Below are positions 24,786 to 34,983 of a stretch of 64,000 bases of DNA, piece after piece. The notes under the pieces were generated by a model that worked only from the letters and a program-made list of their open reading frames with translations, did no database searches and had not been told where the DNA came from. Made by a program: the position numbers and the translations under genes. The stretch is from Amaurobius ferox (taxonomy: Eukaryota; Arthropoda; Arachnida; Araneae; Amaurobiidae). Position 1 is the first letter of the stretch; each line of letters opens with the position of its first letter. Where the stretch lies: positions 52,036,775-52,100,774 of the forward strand of contig OX578146.1 in NCBI GenBank assembly GCA_951213105.1. The letters are read 5' to 3'.

Positions 24786-24949
24786 TCATTGATCTGGTAG
24801 ATGATTATGAGTTATAACATCACCAGCATTAGAGCAGGGACCGGGGACCACTTCAGAATCGCCTTTGGCTGTGATCAAAGTGACTTCCACAGCTTTGGTT
24901 ACAGGCATCAGGCTTGAGGGCAGAAGTCGGGCTCGTTGGAAATAGTCCA
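24786..24949 (-). CDS. Candidate terminal coding exon, unknown protein
   Basis: This short block has a visibly different composition from the repeats around it. On the minus strand a pyrimidine-rich stretch ending TTTTTGAGTTAG could be a splice acceptor, followed by an open frame DYFQRARLLPSSLMPVTK... ending ...ITHNHLPDQ and TGA, about 53 residues. An AATAAA lies downstream. No domain recognised. A family A element begins just upstream of the proposed acceptor, so it would sit in the intron. Alternatives are a degraded exon fragment or chance. Confidence 0.3.
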
Positions 24950-24974
24950 CTAACTCAAAAATTGAACAAAAGAA

Positions 24975-25938
24975 TCTGATGTGGGTAGCACATGATTTTC
25001 CTTATATGCAATGACTACTTTTACAGTAAAAAAAATCTGATGTGGCCAACACATGACTTTACTTATATAATACAATGAATTTACTACATTTACAGTAAAA
25101 AAAAATAGGTTTTCCTTTCTTATATTCTTTCCAAGATATTGAATTTTCGACAATTAGTCGTCATTTTCATTGATTTAGCGTCATTTTAATCCATTGGGCG
25201 AGATATTCGTTAATTTGACAACATTTCAAAAAGTCGCCAAGTTGGCGACATTCCGCCAAATTCGTCGCCAAAATCTCGCCAAGCTTTACTGACGGAGAAA
25301 TAAGTTAATCTTATAGCAGATAAATGACTATTGGCGTTCAAATACAAAAGTATTAGTCGAAGTATCTTTTCTCATGAATGGAACGAGCTAGATCCACGAA
25401 AATGATGTCACCCAATTTATCGCATGGTATTACATATGAAAAGTGAACATGTTTCTCAATAGGAAATATATATTTTTTATTTTATATGACTTTTTGATAA
25501 TTTTTTTGAAAAATGTGCAGTATCTCAAGAACGGTTCATGTTAGCGTTCTAATATTTATGTTAATCGTTTTCTAATGAAAAATTACTATAAGAAATGTCT
25601 ATTTGCGTAATTTTATTAGCGGTTTTGATTTTTTTAAATTTTCACTCGAAAATTTAGAGGGGTTCTGAACATTCGTTTATGTTTAAAAACAATAGGCTTC
25701 CAGTGTTTACGGATTGTGATTTTTGTATAAAATTTCGTTCGAATCGGTCCATTCGTTCGTCAGTTATCGTCTCCACAGACTCACTGACACACACACACAC
25801 ACACAGACAGACATCACTTCAAAAATATTCTATTCGTGATCAGGGATGCTTTAAACGTGTTCTCCCGTCGAAAACTCGAATTCGAATTTTCGACTCCGTC
25901 ACAATACTTTCCTTATACATTATGTATATATGGAAAGT
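24975..25938 (-). mobile_element. Family A element copy 6, with duplicated head
   Basis: The terminal ~60 bases occur twice in succession (TCTGATGTGGGTAGCACATG at about 24975, TCTGATGTGGCCAACACATG at about 25033), each followed by ACTTTTACAG or ACATTTACAG. The rest is a standard A body with the hairpin at 25900-25938. Duplicated heads of this kind suggest template switching near the terminus. Confidence 0.85.
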
Positions 25939-26029
25939 AATAACGGTTTTGATACAAGATGGATGGCATTGATCACTTAAAATTCACTAAAAATTGTCTA
26001 ATAATCATGAATTTCACTCACAGTTTGTT

Positions 26030-26710
26030 TCAAACCAAATTTTTCGATCTTTCCGATGCTGTCAAAATGGAAACTCTGTGATAATATTTTAGGTCGGAGA
26101 GGTGTAAAATGCATGAAAAGTTTAATCAAAGTTTGATGATCATTTAAACTCAAATTTATTGTAATTGCGCTGTTTCAGGATATAGATGCACAGAAATTAA
26201 GCAAAAATAAAGCAGTTTTTGGACGATACAACACTAAATATAAATTAAAAAAAACTTTAAATATCACGATTTTGACACAAGTTAGATGCCATATTTTATT
26301 TTGAAGTAGGTCATGTGATATCTTCATATGATATGGGTGTAATTAATATTTTAATTTTTATTTTAAAAACTACCGAATATATTTTGCTGAAATTTTTTTT
26401 ATATTTTTATGGGATAATTTGAATATTTCCTAAAACGTTCGAAGCAATTTGTGAATTTTAAATTCTTTTAAAAAATGTTTGAAAAATTAGGTCCCATAGG
26501 GTTCAATGTATTTCATTTTTTTCAACCCGGGTTCAATTCATAACTAATTGTGTGATATTATTCATGTGATATTATTCGTTTGAACAACATAATAAAATTT
26601 CATTTTCATAAAATCATTTTTACGGTAGTTATCCTGCGAACGGACAGACAAACAGACAGAATGAACAAACTCATAAACACTTTTCAACTATGTTGTAAAG
26701 TGTTAATAAA
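26030..26710 (-). repeat. Shared fragment plus reverse family D fragment
   Basis: About 26030-26120 resembles 1075-1180. From about 26125 the sequence matches reverse D, including ACGGTAGTTATCCTGCGAAC, a short CAGACAAACAGACAGA tract (about 26644-26659) and CAACTATGTTGTAAAGTG at the end. Confidence 0.7.
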
Positions 26711-27240
26711 AAGGGTTTTTCGTGGTAAAAGTGTAGTCTTTACTATTGGTAATGTAATAAATATTCAAACTGCAGATTCAATACGGCTTCGCTTAAAAAT
26801 ATGCAATATTATTTAAATTACATGGAATGTTCTGAAAATTTTCTTTTCTCTAGTTTTGCAGTTTAGCATGTTGCCATCCGGAAAAGCGCTAAATGTGAAT
26901 TCTTCAAGTTTATTTTATTTATTTTTTGTTTTATTTATTTTTTCCCCCGTTCCATCGCATCATAACTGAACGAAATATTCTATTATTCCCTACATTGCTG
27001 CGCCTCTTTAATTTCACGATATTATACGCATACTAATCCTGTGAGGAGTCTTCGTCTTCGTCATGATTAATGCTAATGCGGAGCCTAAAGTATCATTGCC
27101 GGGAGGAATTTCTAAAGTTTGGAGATGGAAAAATAATAATAGAACTTTTAATAAATTACAGACACCTTTAGGATATAAAAGATTCAAATTATACGAAAAA
27201 CACACGAAAGAATGCTTTCTGAAATGAAATTGGCGACATT
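26711..27240. other. Unassigned AT-rich DNA
   Basis: No gene or known repeat recognised. A T-rich stretch with TTTATTTATT-type repeats occurs near 26909-26945, and a short run of clustered GTCTTCGTCTTCGTC is at 27048-27062. Confidence 0.35.
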
Positions 27241-27246
27241 AGAGAG

Positions 27247-27291
27247 AAGGAACCTGTTGGAAGGAACCTGTTGGAAGGGACCTGTTGGAAA
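27247..27291. repeat. Three-copy 15 bp tandem repeat
   Basis: AAGGAACCTGTTGG-AAGGAACCTGTTGG-AAGGGACCTGTTGG, followed by AA. Three near-identical 14-15 base units directly upstream of a LINE fragment. Confidence 0.9.
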
Positions 27292-27309
27292 AATTGTCCT
27301 GTGTAATAA

Positions 27310-27477
27310 CACCATAACTTAGGGTGAATACTCAACTCCTTTAAAATCAAAAACAACTTAGCTCTGTCAATACTATCATAAGTTTGTCAACATCGACAAA
27401 AAGTTGATGAATATCAATGTTAAATTCATAACATTTCTCTAGTATAGTTTTTAATGAGAAAATTTGGTCAACCGTAG
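27310..27477 (-). pseudogene. Reverse transcriptase fragment of another LINE
   Basis: Minus-strand translation begins STVDQIFSLKTILEKC, continues YEFNIDIHQLFVDV, and after one frameshift near 27375 gives TYDSIDRAKLFLILKELSI. This is the RT segment containing the first catalytic aspartate (the family's FVDF..AYDSI). It is a different element from the LINE at 6-8.7 kb. Both ends are truncated, and the 5' side abuts family D sequence. Confidence 0.85.
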
Positions 27478-27478
27478 A

Positions 27479-27712
27479 AAATTCACGAATTGCTTTGAAA
27501 ATTTTAGGAAATGTTCAAATTGTCTCATAAAACATATAAAAAAAAATCAGCAAAATATGTTCGGTAGTTTCTTAAATAAAAATTAAAATAATAAATACAC
27601 CCATATTATATGAAGAGATCACGTGACCCACTTCAAAATAAAACATGGCATCCATCTTTTTTCCCTGTGTCAAAATCGTTATTTTTAAAGTTCTTTTAAA
27701 TTCATATTTAGT

Positions 27713-27747
<35 letters not shown>

Positions 27748-27960
27748 TGCATCTATATTCTGCGCCAACGTAATTACAATATTTTCGAGTTTAAATGATC
27801 ATCAAATTTTGATTATTTCTACAACGAAGCCTAAGTTTAACGTGTGCAGAACGTCAACAAATCAAGCTGTAAGATGAGTTGTATAAGAATTGCTGAATTT
27901 TTTTTCACTCAAAATTATTTAACTCTGGAGCCTGGAATATAGGGAGCATTCATGTGACGC
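27479..27960 (+). repeat. Family D fragment with a T32 tract
   Basis: Matches the part of complete D copies at about 43300-43800, including GAGATCACGTGACCCACTTC and TCAAAATCGTTATTTTTAAA. A pure T run of 32 bases at 27715-27746 replaces the usual TTGTATCCGTCCTAAAAC segment. Confidence 0.75.
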
Positions 27961-28058
27961 CACGAGCTAAGTACGTGGTTTGCTGGCGATCATGTTTGTT
28001 CCTCATAGCATAGGTTTATACAGCCGTGTCAGCGTGATAGACAAAATAAGTAATAATT

Positions 28059-28283
28059 ATGATTAAGTGTGCAATTCTTGGGTGCGGTAAACGCACAGGC
28101 CGAGATATTGGCACATCATTTTATCGATTTCCAAGAATTGTGAGCAGTAAAGATAGAAAAATTGAAAAAATGACCATAAAACGAAGGCGTGAATGGTTGT
28201 TTCGGGTTCATCCATTGGATTTAACAGATGGGAAGATAAATAAGAGTCACGTCTGCAGTTTACACTTTATCAAAGGTGACTAA
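28059..28283 (+). CDS. THAP-type zinc finger, probable first exon
   Basis: The frame encodes 74 residues with the complete THAP C2CH signature: C4 and C9 (CAILGC), FYRFP with P25, W46 (RREWLFRVHP), and C66/H69 (HVCSLHF). THAP modules are DNA-binding domains of cellular regulators and of P-element-like transposases and their domesticated descendants. The frame stops at 28281-28283, but AAAG|GTGACT at 28272-28281 is a reasonable splice donor at the point where the domain ends, so the rest of the protein may be encoded by downstream exons that I cannot identify. ATG at 28059 lies just before the first cysteine, as usual in the family. It could also be a stranded exon of a decayed gene or transposon. 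Confidence 0.75.
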   Translation: MIKCAILGCGKRTGRDIGTSFYRFPRIVSSKDRKIEKMTIKRRREWLFRVHPLDLTDGKINKSHVCSLHFIKGD

Positions 28284-28492
28284 AGCATTATATAAGCATT
28301 TTAAATTTATTTATCTTGTAACATAATCCTTTAAATTTTCACGGAAAAATAATACGGTAATAATATCGATTTAGCGAATCTTTTAGCGAAGTGCTATTAG
28401 TATTTTACCAAATATGTAAAATATAGCAGTTCTATATTTGTTAGAGAGTATCTACGTATTTACCAAAAAAATATATATATGAATTCATTTTT

Positions 28493-29281
28493 ACTTTCCC
28501 TGCAATACATGGTAATGTATAGGGAAAGTCTTGGAATCATGCCGAAAATCACAACTCGAGTTTTCGACGGATCTACACGTTTCGAGACCTCTAGAATACG
28601 AAAAAACTATTTTTAGCGTGACGTCTGTGTGTGTGTCTGTGTGTCTGTCTGTGTGTCTGTGTGTCTGTGTGTCTGTGTGTCTGTCTGTCTGTGCAGATAT
28701 TGTATCCCCTCTAACTAAAAAACTAATGGACCGAATTTCACAAAATTTTGTAGGTAAGTCACTTGTAGGCGGGGCTGGTGCTGATTAGTTTTGGGTACAA
28801 TTCAGAATAAAAGAACCCGCCTTTTTTGTGAAATGACCCGCAAAAGCTTGTATCCACTCTAACTAAAAAACTGAAGGACCGAATTTCACAAAATTCGGTA
28901 GATGAGTCACTTGTGGGTTACCTTGGTGCTGATTATATTTTGGTACGATTCGGAAAAAAATGACGTGCCTTTTTTTGCAAAATGGCCCGCAAAAATCGTT
29001 TAAATCTAAACTAAAGAACTGGGTATACTCAAATATATCCATTAAAGGCTGATTTAATACGTAATTTTTAACGACGAAAAGAATAAGACCAACCGCATTA
29101 CACTAGGACTAGCCGTTCTCGAGATATTTTAGTTTTTCATACTTTCCCTACGCCACCTTTGAATATAAGCCCGGTTACCGAATGAGAACGAAAATTGAAT
29201 TAAAAGTGAAATAAATTTAGTTAAAATAAAAAGAACGTTAATATAAGTCTGCAGGGAAAGTCATGTGCTGCCCACATCAGA
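28493..29281 (+). mobile_element. Family B element copy 3 (array unit 1)
   Basis: Complete: ACTTTCCCTGCAATACATGG hairpin, CTCGAGTTTTCGACGGATCT, a (TGTGTGTC)n tract (about 28627-28692), two core modules (ATGGACCGAATTTCACAAAA at about 28727, AAGGACCGAATTTCACAAAA at about 28873), and CATGTGCTGCCCACATCAG at the end. It is followed directly by another copy. Confidence 0.9.
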
Positions 29282-29286
29282 TTTTT

Positions 29287-30059
29287 ACTTTCCCTGCAAT
29301 ACATGGTAATGTATAGGGAAAGTATTGGAATCATGCCGAAAATCACAATTCGAGTTTTCGACGGATCTACACGTTTCAAGACCTCTAGAATACGAAAAAA
29401 CCATTTTTAGCGTGACGTCTGTGTGTGTGTCTGTGTGTCTGTCTGTGTGTCTGTGTGTCTGTGTGTCTGTGCAGATATTGTATCCACTCTTACTAAAAAA
29501 CTAATGGACCGAATTTCACAAAATTTTGTAGGTAAGTCACTTGTGGGCGGGGCTGGTGCTGATTAGTTTTGGGTACGATTTAGAATAAAAGAACCCGCCT
29601 TTTTTGTGAAATGGCCCGCAAAAGCTTGTATCCACTGTAGCTGAAAAACTAATGGACCGAATTTCACAAAATTCGGTAGATGAGTTACGTATAGGTCACC
29701 CTGGTGCTGATTAGATTTTGGTATGATTCAGAAAAAAATAACCAGCTTTTTTTTGCAAAATGGCCCGCAAAAATTGCCAAAATCTAAAATAAAAAACTGG
29801 GTATACTCAAATATATCCATTAAATGCTGGTTTAATACGTAATTTTTAACGATGAAAAGAATAAGACCAACCCCATTACACTAGGACTAGCCGTTCTCCA
29901 GATATTTTAGTTTTTCGTACTTTCCCTACGCCACCTTTGAAAATAAGTCCGGTTATCGAATGAGAACGAAAATTGAATTAAAAGTGAAATAAATTTAATT
30001 AAAATAAAGAGAACGTTAATATAAGTCTGCAGGGAAAGTCATGTGCTGCTCGCATCAGA
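29287..30059 (+). mobile_element. Family B element copy 4 (array unit 2)
   Basis: Joined to copy 3 by only ATTTTT. Very similar throughout, with a shorter TGTG/TGTC tract (about 29417-29470). Confidence 0.9.
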
Positions 30060-30065
30060 TTTTTA

Positions 30066-30544
30066 CTTTCCCTGGAATACATGGTAATGTGTAGGGAAAG
30101 TATTGGAATCCTGACGAAAATCGTAACTCGAGTTTTCGACGGATCTACAAGTTTCGAGACCTCTAGAGTACGAAAAACCTATTTTTAGCGCAGCGTCTAT
30201 GTGTGTGTTTATATGTCTGTATGTGTGTGTGTCTGTCTGTCTGTCTATCTGTGCAGATTTTGTATCCACTCTAACTAAAAAACGAATGGACCGAACTTCA
30301 TAAAATTTGGTAAGTCACTTGTGGGCGAATCTGGTGCTGATTAGTTTTGGGTACGATTCGGGATAAAATAGCCCGCCTTTTTTTTGCGAAATCGCCCGCA
30401 AAAGCTTGTATCCACTCTAGCTAAAAAATTAATGGACCGAATTTCACAAAATTCTGTAGATAAGTCACTTGTGGGTCACCCTGGCGCTGATTAGATTTTG
30501 GTACGATTCGAAAAAAAAGAAAAACCTGCCTTTTTTGCAAAATG
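30066..30544 (+). mobile_element. Family B element copy 5 (array unit 3, truncated)
   Basis: Starts with the terminal hairpin immediately after copy 4 and ends abruptly at GCCTTTTTTGCAAAATG, missing the last third. It is more diverged than copies 3 and 4. Confidence 0.88.
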
Positions 30545-30640
30545 TAAATCTTTGTAATAGTATCCAATGCAGCCGTTGCGTTTGCTTGTTCGCCGGCGAG
30601 AAACTGCTCTCTCATTGCTAGAAGCAACGTGACTTCAGTG
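30545..30640 (-). other. Short coding-like fragment, unknown
   Basis: The minus-strand frame reads LLLAMREQFLAGEQANATAA then LDTITKIY, amphipathic and unlike the surrounding repeat translations. It is GC-richer than its flanks. It might be a leftover exon piece. I recognise no family, and the frame runs on into a B element, so the open frame as a whole is not a gene. Confidence 0.2.
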
Positions 30641-30649
30641 AATACTCCC

Positions 30650-31250
30650 TATAGGTGATATGAATGAAATTTTCATTGATTTTACATAGAGAAGTAGACA
30701 ATTTTAAAGCATTGCCTTTTTCAATGAAGTTTTAAGCATGGAGTTAGAAAGTACTTTTACCTCCATGGTTTTAAGTTAAGTAAAATAAATTATTGTAGTA
30801 CTGTGATTATTTAAAAAATATCTCTTCTGAATATATCGCATTTTAGAGATGTTTAAATAAAACTGCATGTTTCATAATCAATGCTTTATGAATGTTTGAT
30901 CTTTCTTGTATGTATTTAAATCGTATAGATTAAATAGAAATCGTCTGTGGAATGAACATATTTGATCTAATCCCGTTTCTAAGCAACATGATATAATTTT
31001 CTTCAAATAAAGTCTTGAAAAATAATAGTCTGCATAATGATGTGTCTATGAAAGGTTTAATTGAGTATTTAACTACTTTACAACATAGTTGAAACTTAGT
31101 TGAAACTTAGTTGATCTTAGTTGAAACTTAGTTGAAACTTAGTTGATCTTAGTTGAAACTTAGTTGAAACTTAGCTGATGAACATAGTTGAAACATAGTT
31201 GAAACTTAATTAATTGTAACTACTTTACAACATAGTTGATCTTTCTTGTT
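30650..31250 (+). repeat. Family D fragment with local minisatellite
   Basis: Matches the distal half of D (ATATGAATGAAATTTTCATT, ..., TTCATAATCAATGCTTTATG). The end has been replaced by a small tandem array, 31083-31209, of TTAGTTGAAAC and TTAGTTGATC units derived from the CATAGTTGAAA phrase at the D terminus. Confidence 0.8.
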
Positions 31251-31525
31251 ATTTTGTGTTTTCTGTTAGAAAGTTCCATTTTAAATTTCTATAAGATAGC
31301 ATATTTTTATGCATTTAGTAGGTCAGTAGGCACTTTTTAGATCTATTCCTGAGGATTTTAGGTACTAGAATTATATTTATGATTTTTTGTAGGTACTAGG
31401 AATATTTTTATCAATATTTTTCGGAAAAAGCATTTTCTTCCCAACAAATGTCTAAGAAAGCATTTTACTTTCAGTGAACTCCTGACAACACACAATGGTG
31501 GATTATCACAATAGCAAATACTATT
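31251..31525. other. Unassigned spacer
   Basis: AT-rich sequence with no recognised feature. It contains a small repeat, GGTACTAGAATTATATTTAT versus GGTACTAGGAATATTTTTAT (about 31360-31410). Confidence 0.35.
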
Positions 31526-32452
31526 ACTTTCCTTATATACATAATGCATAAGGAAAGTATTGTGATGGGGTCGAAAATTTGAATTCGAGTTTTCGACGGG
31601 AGAGCACGTTTCAAGCATCCGTGATCACGAATCAAACATTTTTGAGGTGATGTCTGTGTGTTGTGTGTTGTGTGCGTGCGTCAGTGAATCTATGGAGACG
31701 AAATCTCACGAACAAATGGAGCGCTTCGAATGAAAATTTGGTACAAAAATCACAATACGTGAATACTAGAAGCCTATTGTTTATAAATGCAATCAAATGT
31801 TCAGAACCCCCCTAAATTTTCGAGTGAAATTTAAAAAAAAATCATCAAAAAATCAAAACTTTTAATAAAGTTAGGCAAATAGACAGTTCTTATGTAATTT
31901 TTCTTTTGAAAACGATTGACATAAACTTTTGAACGCTAGCATGAACCGTTCTCGAGATGTTACGCATTTTTCAAATAAATTTATCAAAATATCCCATAAA
32001 TTAAAAATAATATATTAACTTTTGAGAAACATGTTTACTTTTCATATGTAATATCATGCGATAAATTGGGTGACACCATTCTCGTGGATCTAGCTCGTTC
32101 CATTTATGAGAAAAGATACTTTGAATAATACTTTTGTATTTGAACGCCAATAGTCATTTATCTGCTATAAGAATAACTTATTTCTCCGTCCATAATGCTT
32201 GGCGAGATTTTGGCGACAAATTTGGCGGAATGTTGCCAACTTGGTGAGTTTTTTAAATGTTGCCAAATTAACGAAAATCACGCCAAATGGATAAAAATGA
32301 CGCTAAATTAATGAAAATGACGACGCTGACGAAAATTCAATATATTTTGGAAATAATATAAATATCTACTAAGAAAAATCTATTTTTTTTATTGTTAAAA
32401 GTAGTAAATTCATTGCGTTATATAAGGAAAGTTATATGCTGCCCACATCAGA
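31526..32452 (+). mobile_element. Family A element copy 7
   Basis: Complete, from ACTTTCCTTATATACATAAT to GCTGCCCACATCAGA. The TG tract is reduced to TGTGTGTTGTGTGTTGTGTG. Core at about 31713-31746, TGGCGA module at about 32200-32320. Confidence 0.88.
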
Positions 32453-32469
32453 TTTTTTTACGACACAGC

Positions 32470-33960
32470 TGCAACATTTATGGGTCATTCCATACAGAAT
32501 GAGCCAGTGGTGACTGTATGAACATTTTTGAAAACTTTTATATTTTGCAGAAATGTTCCTACATATTTCAGCAGATAAAAAACGAATTTTAAAATTTTTT
32601 CATCTAACTCGTTTATTTGGTACTGCCATTTTTCCAACATGGCGGACTGCAAATTTGATGAATTTTGATCTTCAAGCAAATTTAAATATCTTGGAACTCA
32701 AAGGAGTTACGTATTTGAATTAAAAGCTATTTTACTGGCCTTAAAGTGGTCTGCATTTCATGTCATTGTAAAGTTTGTGTAACTGCAACCTGAGTGGCTG
32801 AAATTTAGCATTGAAATTCAACATCAGTTTAGCTAAAAATTCAGTTTTTAGGCTTTTTAAAAATAGTGAAAGGAACAATTCTAAATCTTAAAATTTTCAC
32901 CATATCTTACTCGACTCTCAACGTCTTAGCTGGAGAAATTTCAAGGCTGAGAACTTTCTTTTTTTTTTACTTTCCCTGCAATACATGGTAATGTATAGGG
33001 GAAGTATTGGAATCATGCCGAAAATCGCAACTCGAGTTTTCGACGGATCTACACGTTTCGAGACCTCTAGAATACGGAAAAACCATTTTTAGCGTGACGT
33101 CTGTCTGTGTGTCTGTGTGTCTGTGTGTCTGTCTGTGTGTCTGTCTGTCTGTCTGTGCAGATTTTGTATCCACTCTAACTAAAAAACTAATGGACCGAAT
33201 TTCACAAAATTTTGTAGGTAAGTCACTTGTGGGCGGAGCTGGTGCTGATTAGTTTGGGGTACGATTCGGAATAAAAGAACCCGCCTTTTTTGTGAAATGG
33301 CCCGCAAAAGCTTGTATCCACTGTAGCTGAAAAACTAATGGACCGAATTTCACAAAATTTGGTAGATGAGTCACGTATAGGTCACACTGGTGCTGATTAG
33401 ATTTTGGTACGATTCAGAAAAAAATAACCTTCCTTTTTTTGCAGAATGGCTTGCAAAAATTATCAAAATCTAAACTAAAAAGCTACGTATGCTCAAATAT
33501 ATCCATTAAATGCTTGTTTAATGCGTAATTTTTAACGAAGAAAAGAATAAGCCCAACCCCATTACACTAGGACTAGCCGTTCTCGAGATATATTAGTTTT
33601 TTTCGTATTTTTCCACGCCACCTTTGAAAATAAGTCCAGTTATCAAATGAGAACGAAAATTGAATTAAAAGTGAATTAAATTTAATTGAAATAAATAGAA
33701 CGTGGATATAAGTTTGCAGGGAAAGTCATGTGCTGCCCACATCAGATTTTTATTTCATTAAGTCCCAAACATGGCGACTTTTTCAAATGTACAAATATTT
33801 AAGCCTTAAAATATCTGGTGGGAGAACCGGGAAAAATCTGAAACTTGTAGAGAATCAAATACTGCATAATAACTAATTGTAGTAAAAATTTGAAGTTTGA
33901 GACCTTTCTGGTTTTTATAGATATGGAGTTATGAGCAAGTCCTAAAATCTTGCTTATTTA
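32470..33960 (+). repeat. Family F repeat copy 1, split by a B element
   Basis: 32470-32960 (GGGTCATTCCATACAGAATG ... CGTCTTAGCTGGAGAAATTT) and 33755-33960 (AGTCCCAAACATGGCGACTT ... GAAAAATCTGAAACTTG) are contiguous in the reverse copies at about 35705-36360 and 37250-37905, which therefore show the empty site. No coding potential. Confidence 0.85.
32969..33746 (+). mobile_element. Family B element copy 6 (nested in F)
   Basis: Complete B element between a T-run on the left and TTTTTA on the right. Reference F copies read CTCTTTTTTATTTTATGAAG at this point, so the target was a T-run and no longer duplication is visible. Confidence 0.9.
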
Positions 33961-34218
33961 TTTATCAAACATGCTTAACTTTGTTACAAATTTTCTATTT
34001 ATTCTTATTATTAATCCTACAAATCATGAAAATTATGAATTATAAATAATTGAAAATCATAAATTAGTGTAATTAATGAAAAATTATTTAACATTTGAGC
34101 TTTGAAATACAAAGTTAAAAAAAATAAACCAATCATGATCAAAAATAGCCAAATTGACTAAAAGTAGCCAAACCCGACAACTCTGATTTGTATTTAAAAG
34201 AAGAAAAGATAACATGCA

Positions 34219-34228
34219 TATATAAAAG
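34219..34228 (+). promoter_or_regulatory. TATA-like box upstream of gene relic
   Basis: TATATAAAAG lies about 180 bases before the first frame of the decayed gene. A donor-like AG|GTGAGT variant (TAGTGGTGAGTAGG near 34338-34351) lies between them. It may be the remains of a promoter and first exon. Confidence 0.3.
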
Positions 34229-34402
34229 AGCGCCATTTTAAGATTGTTATCACTACTTGTTGTTGAATATTATGACAATTCTGAACTGAGAAACATGAAT
34301 CAGCTCATATCATTACTCCCCGTTCTACACAGTTTCTAGTGGTGAGTAGGTGTATTCGATGTCTTATTATATAAAAAAAAAGGATATTTAAAGTTCTTAA
34401 AA

Positions 34403-34963
34403 ATGGAATTTTCTATTTGCCAATTTATTAAAAAAGATTGCCATAAGCATACTTATGATAAAATCAGCAAGGATTTTACTAAGGATTTGGGGAATTTCAG
34501 CCAAGTTGATAAAACACCACTGATTTTTAAGATTAGGAACAAATCACTTGAAGATAGTTTGTAAATATTACAAGAAAAAGTTCATTAATAGGTATAATCA
34601 TCTTTTTGGACACATGTGTTGTGATCCTTTTAGCTATCACACTGGATCAAAGAAAAATGGCTACAAAAAGTGTTGTGAAATTACGTTGGAACATTTAAAG
34701 AAAACATACAGCATCATGTACACCTTGTTCCAGGAAAATCTTAATATCCTACGTGTTATAAAAATACATTTTTGTCTTACAAAAATATAGACATTCATGA
34801 AATAACTGTGTTTGTTCCAGAAGAGATTAGTTTAAGTGAAGTTGATGCAGTTTGTTCTGTACTGGATATTTTTACCAGTATCAAGAATGAAACGATTAAG
34901 TTCAGAAAAAAAATCAATAGCTTTAATATGAAAATCAAAGTAAATTTTAAAGGAACTGTGTAA
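34403..34963 (+). pseudogene. Decayed gene with CCDPF motif
   Basis: Three frames must be combined. Frame 1 (34403-34560) begins MEFSICQFIKKDCHKH. After a shift near 34557, frame 2 reads VCKYYKKKFINRYNHLF then GHMCCDPFSYHTGSKK and EITLEHLKKTY. A further shift near 34735 gives PTCYKNTFLSYKNIDIHE then EEISLSEVDAVCSVLDIFTS. The layout CCDPF..H....LR/EI.LE....P.C resembles the N-terminal zinc-binding-like part of a multicopy uncharacterised gene family I associate with spider genomes. That link is recall, not a search. Two frameshifts and in-frame stops make it inactive. Related codons continue at 35020-35230 (NLIDKLKDKCNISSNEQKVK). Confidence 0.6.
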
Positions 34964-34983
34964 GAAGTTAGAACATTCGTTTA

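Noticed and set aside
25679..25972. Frame with a conserved-looking FTDCDFC... protein repeated in several places (also 8871, 48064)
   Set aside because: It is the translation of the family A end; similarity follows from the repeat, with no coding signature and many disruptions.
28531..28788. Frame MESCRKSQLEFSTDLHVSR repeated at 33007
   Set aside because: Translation of family B ends across the TG tract; a by-product of the repeat.
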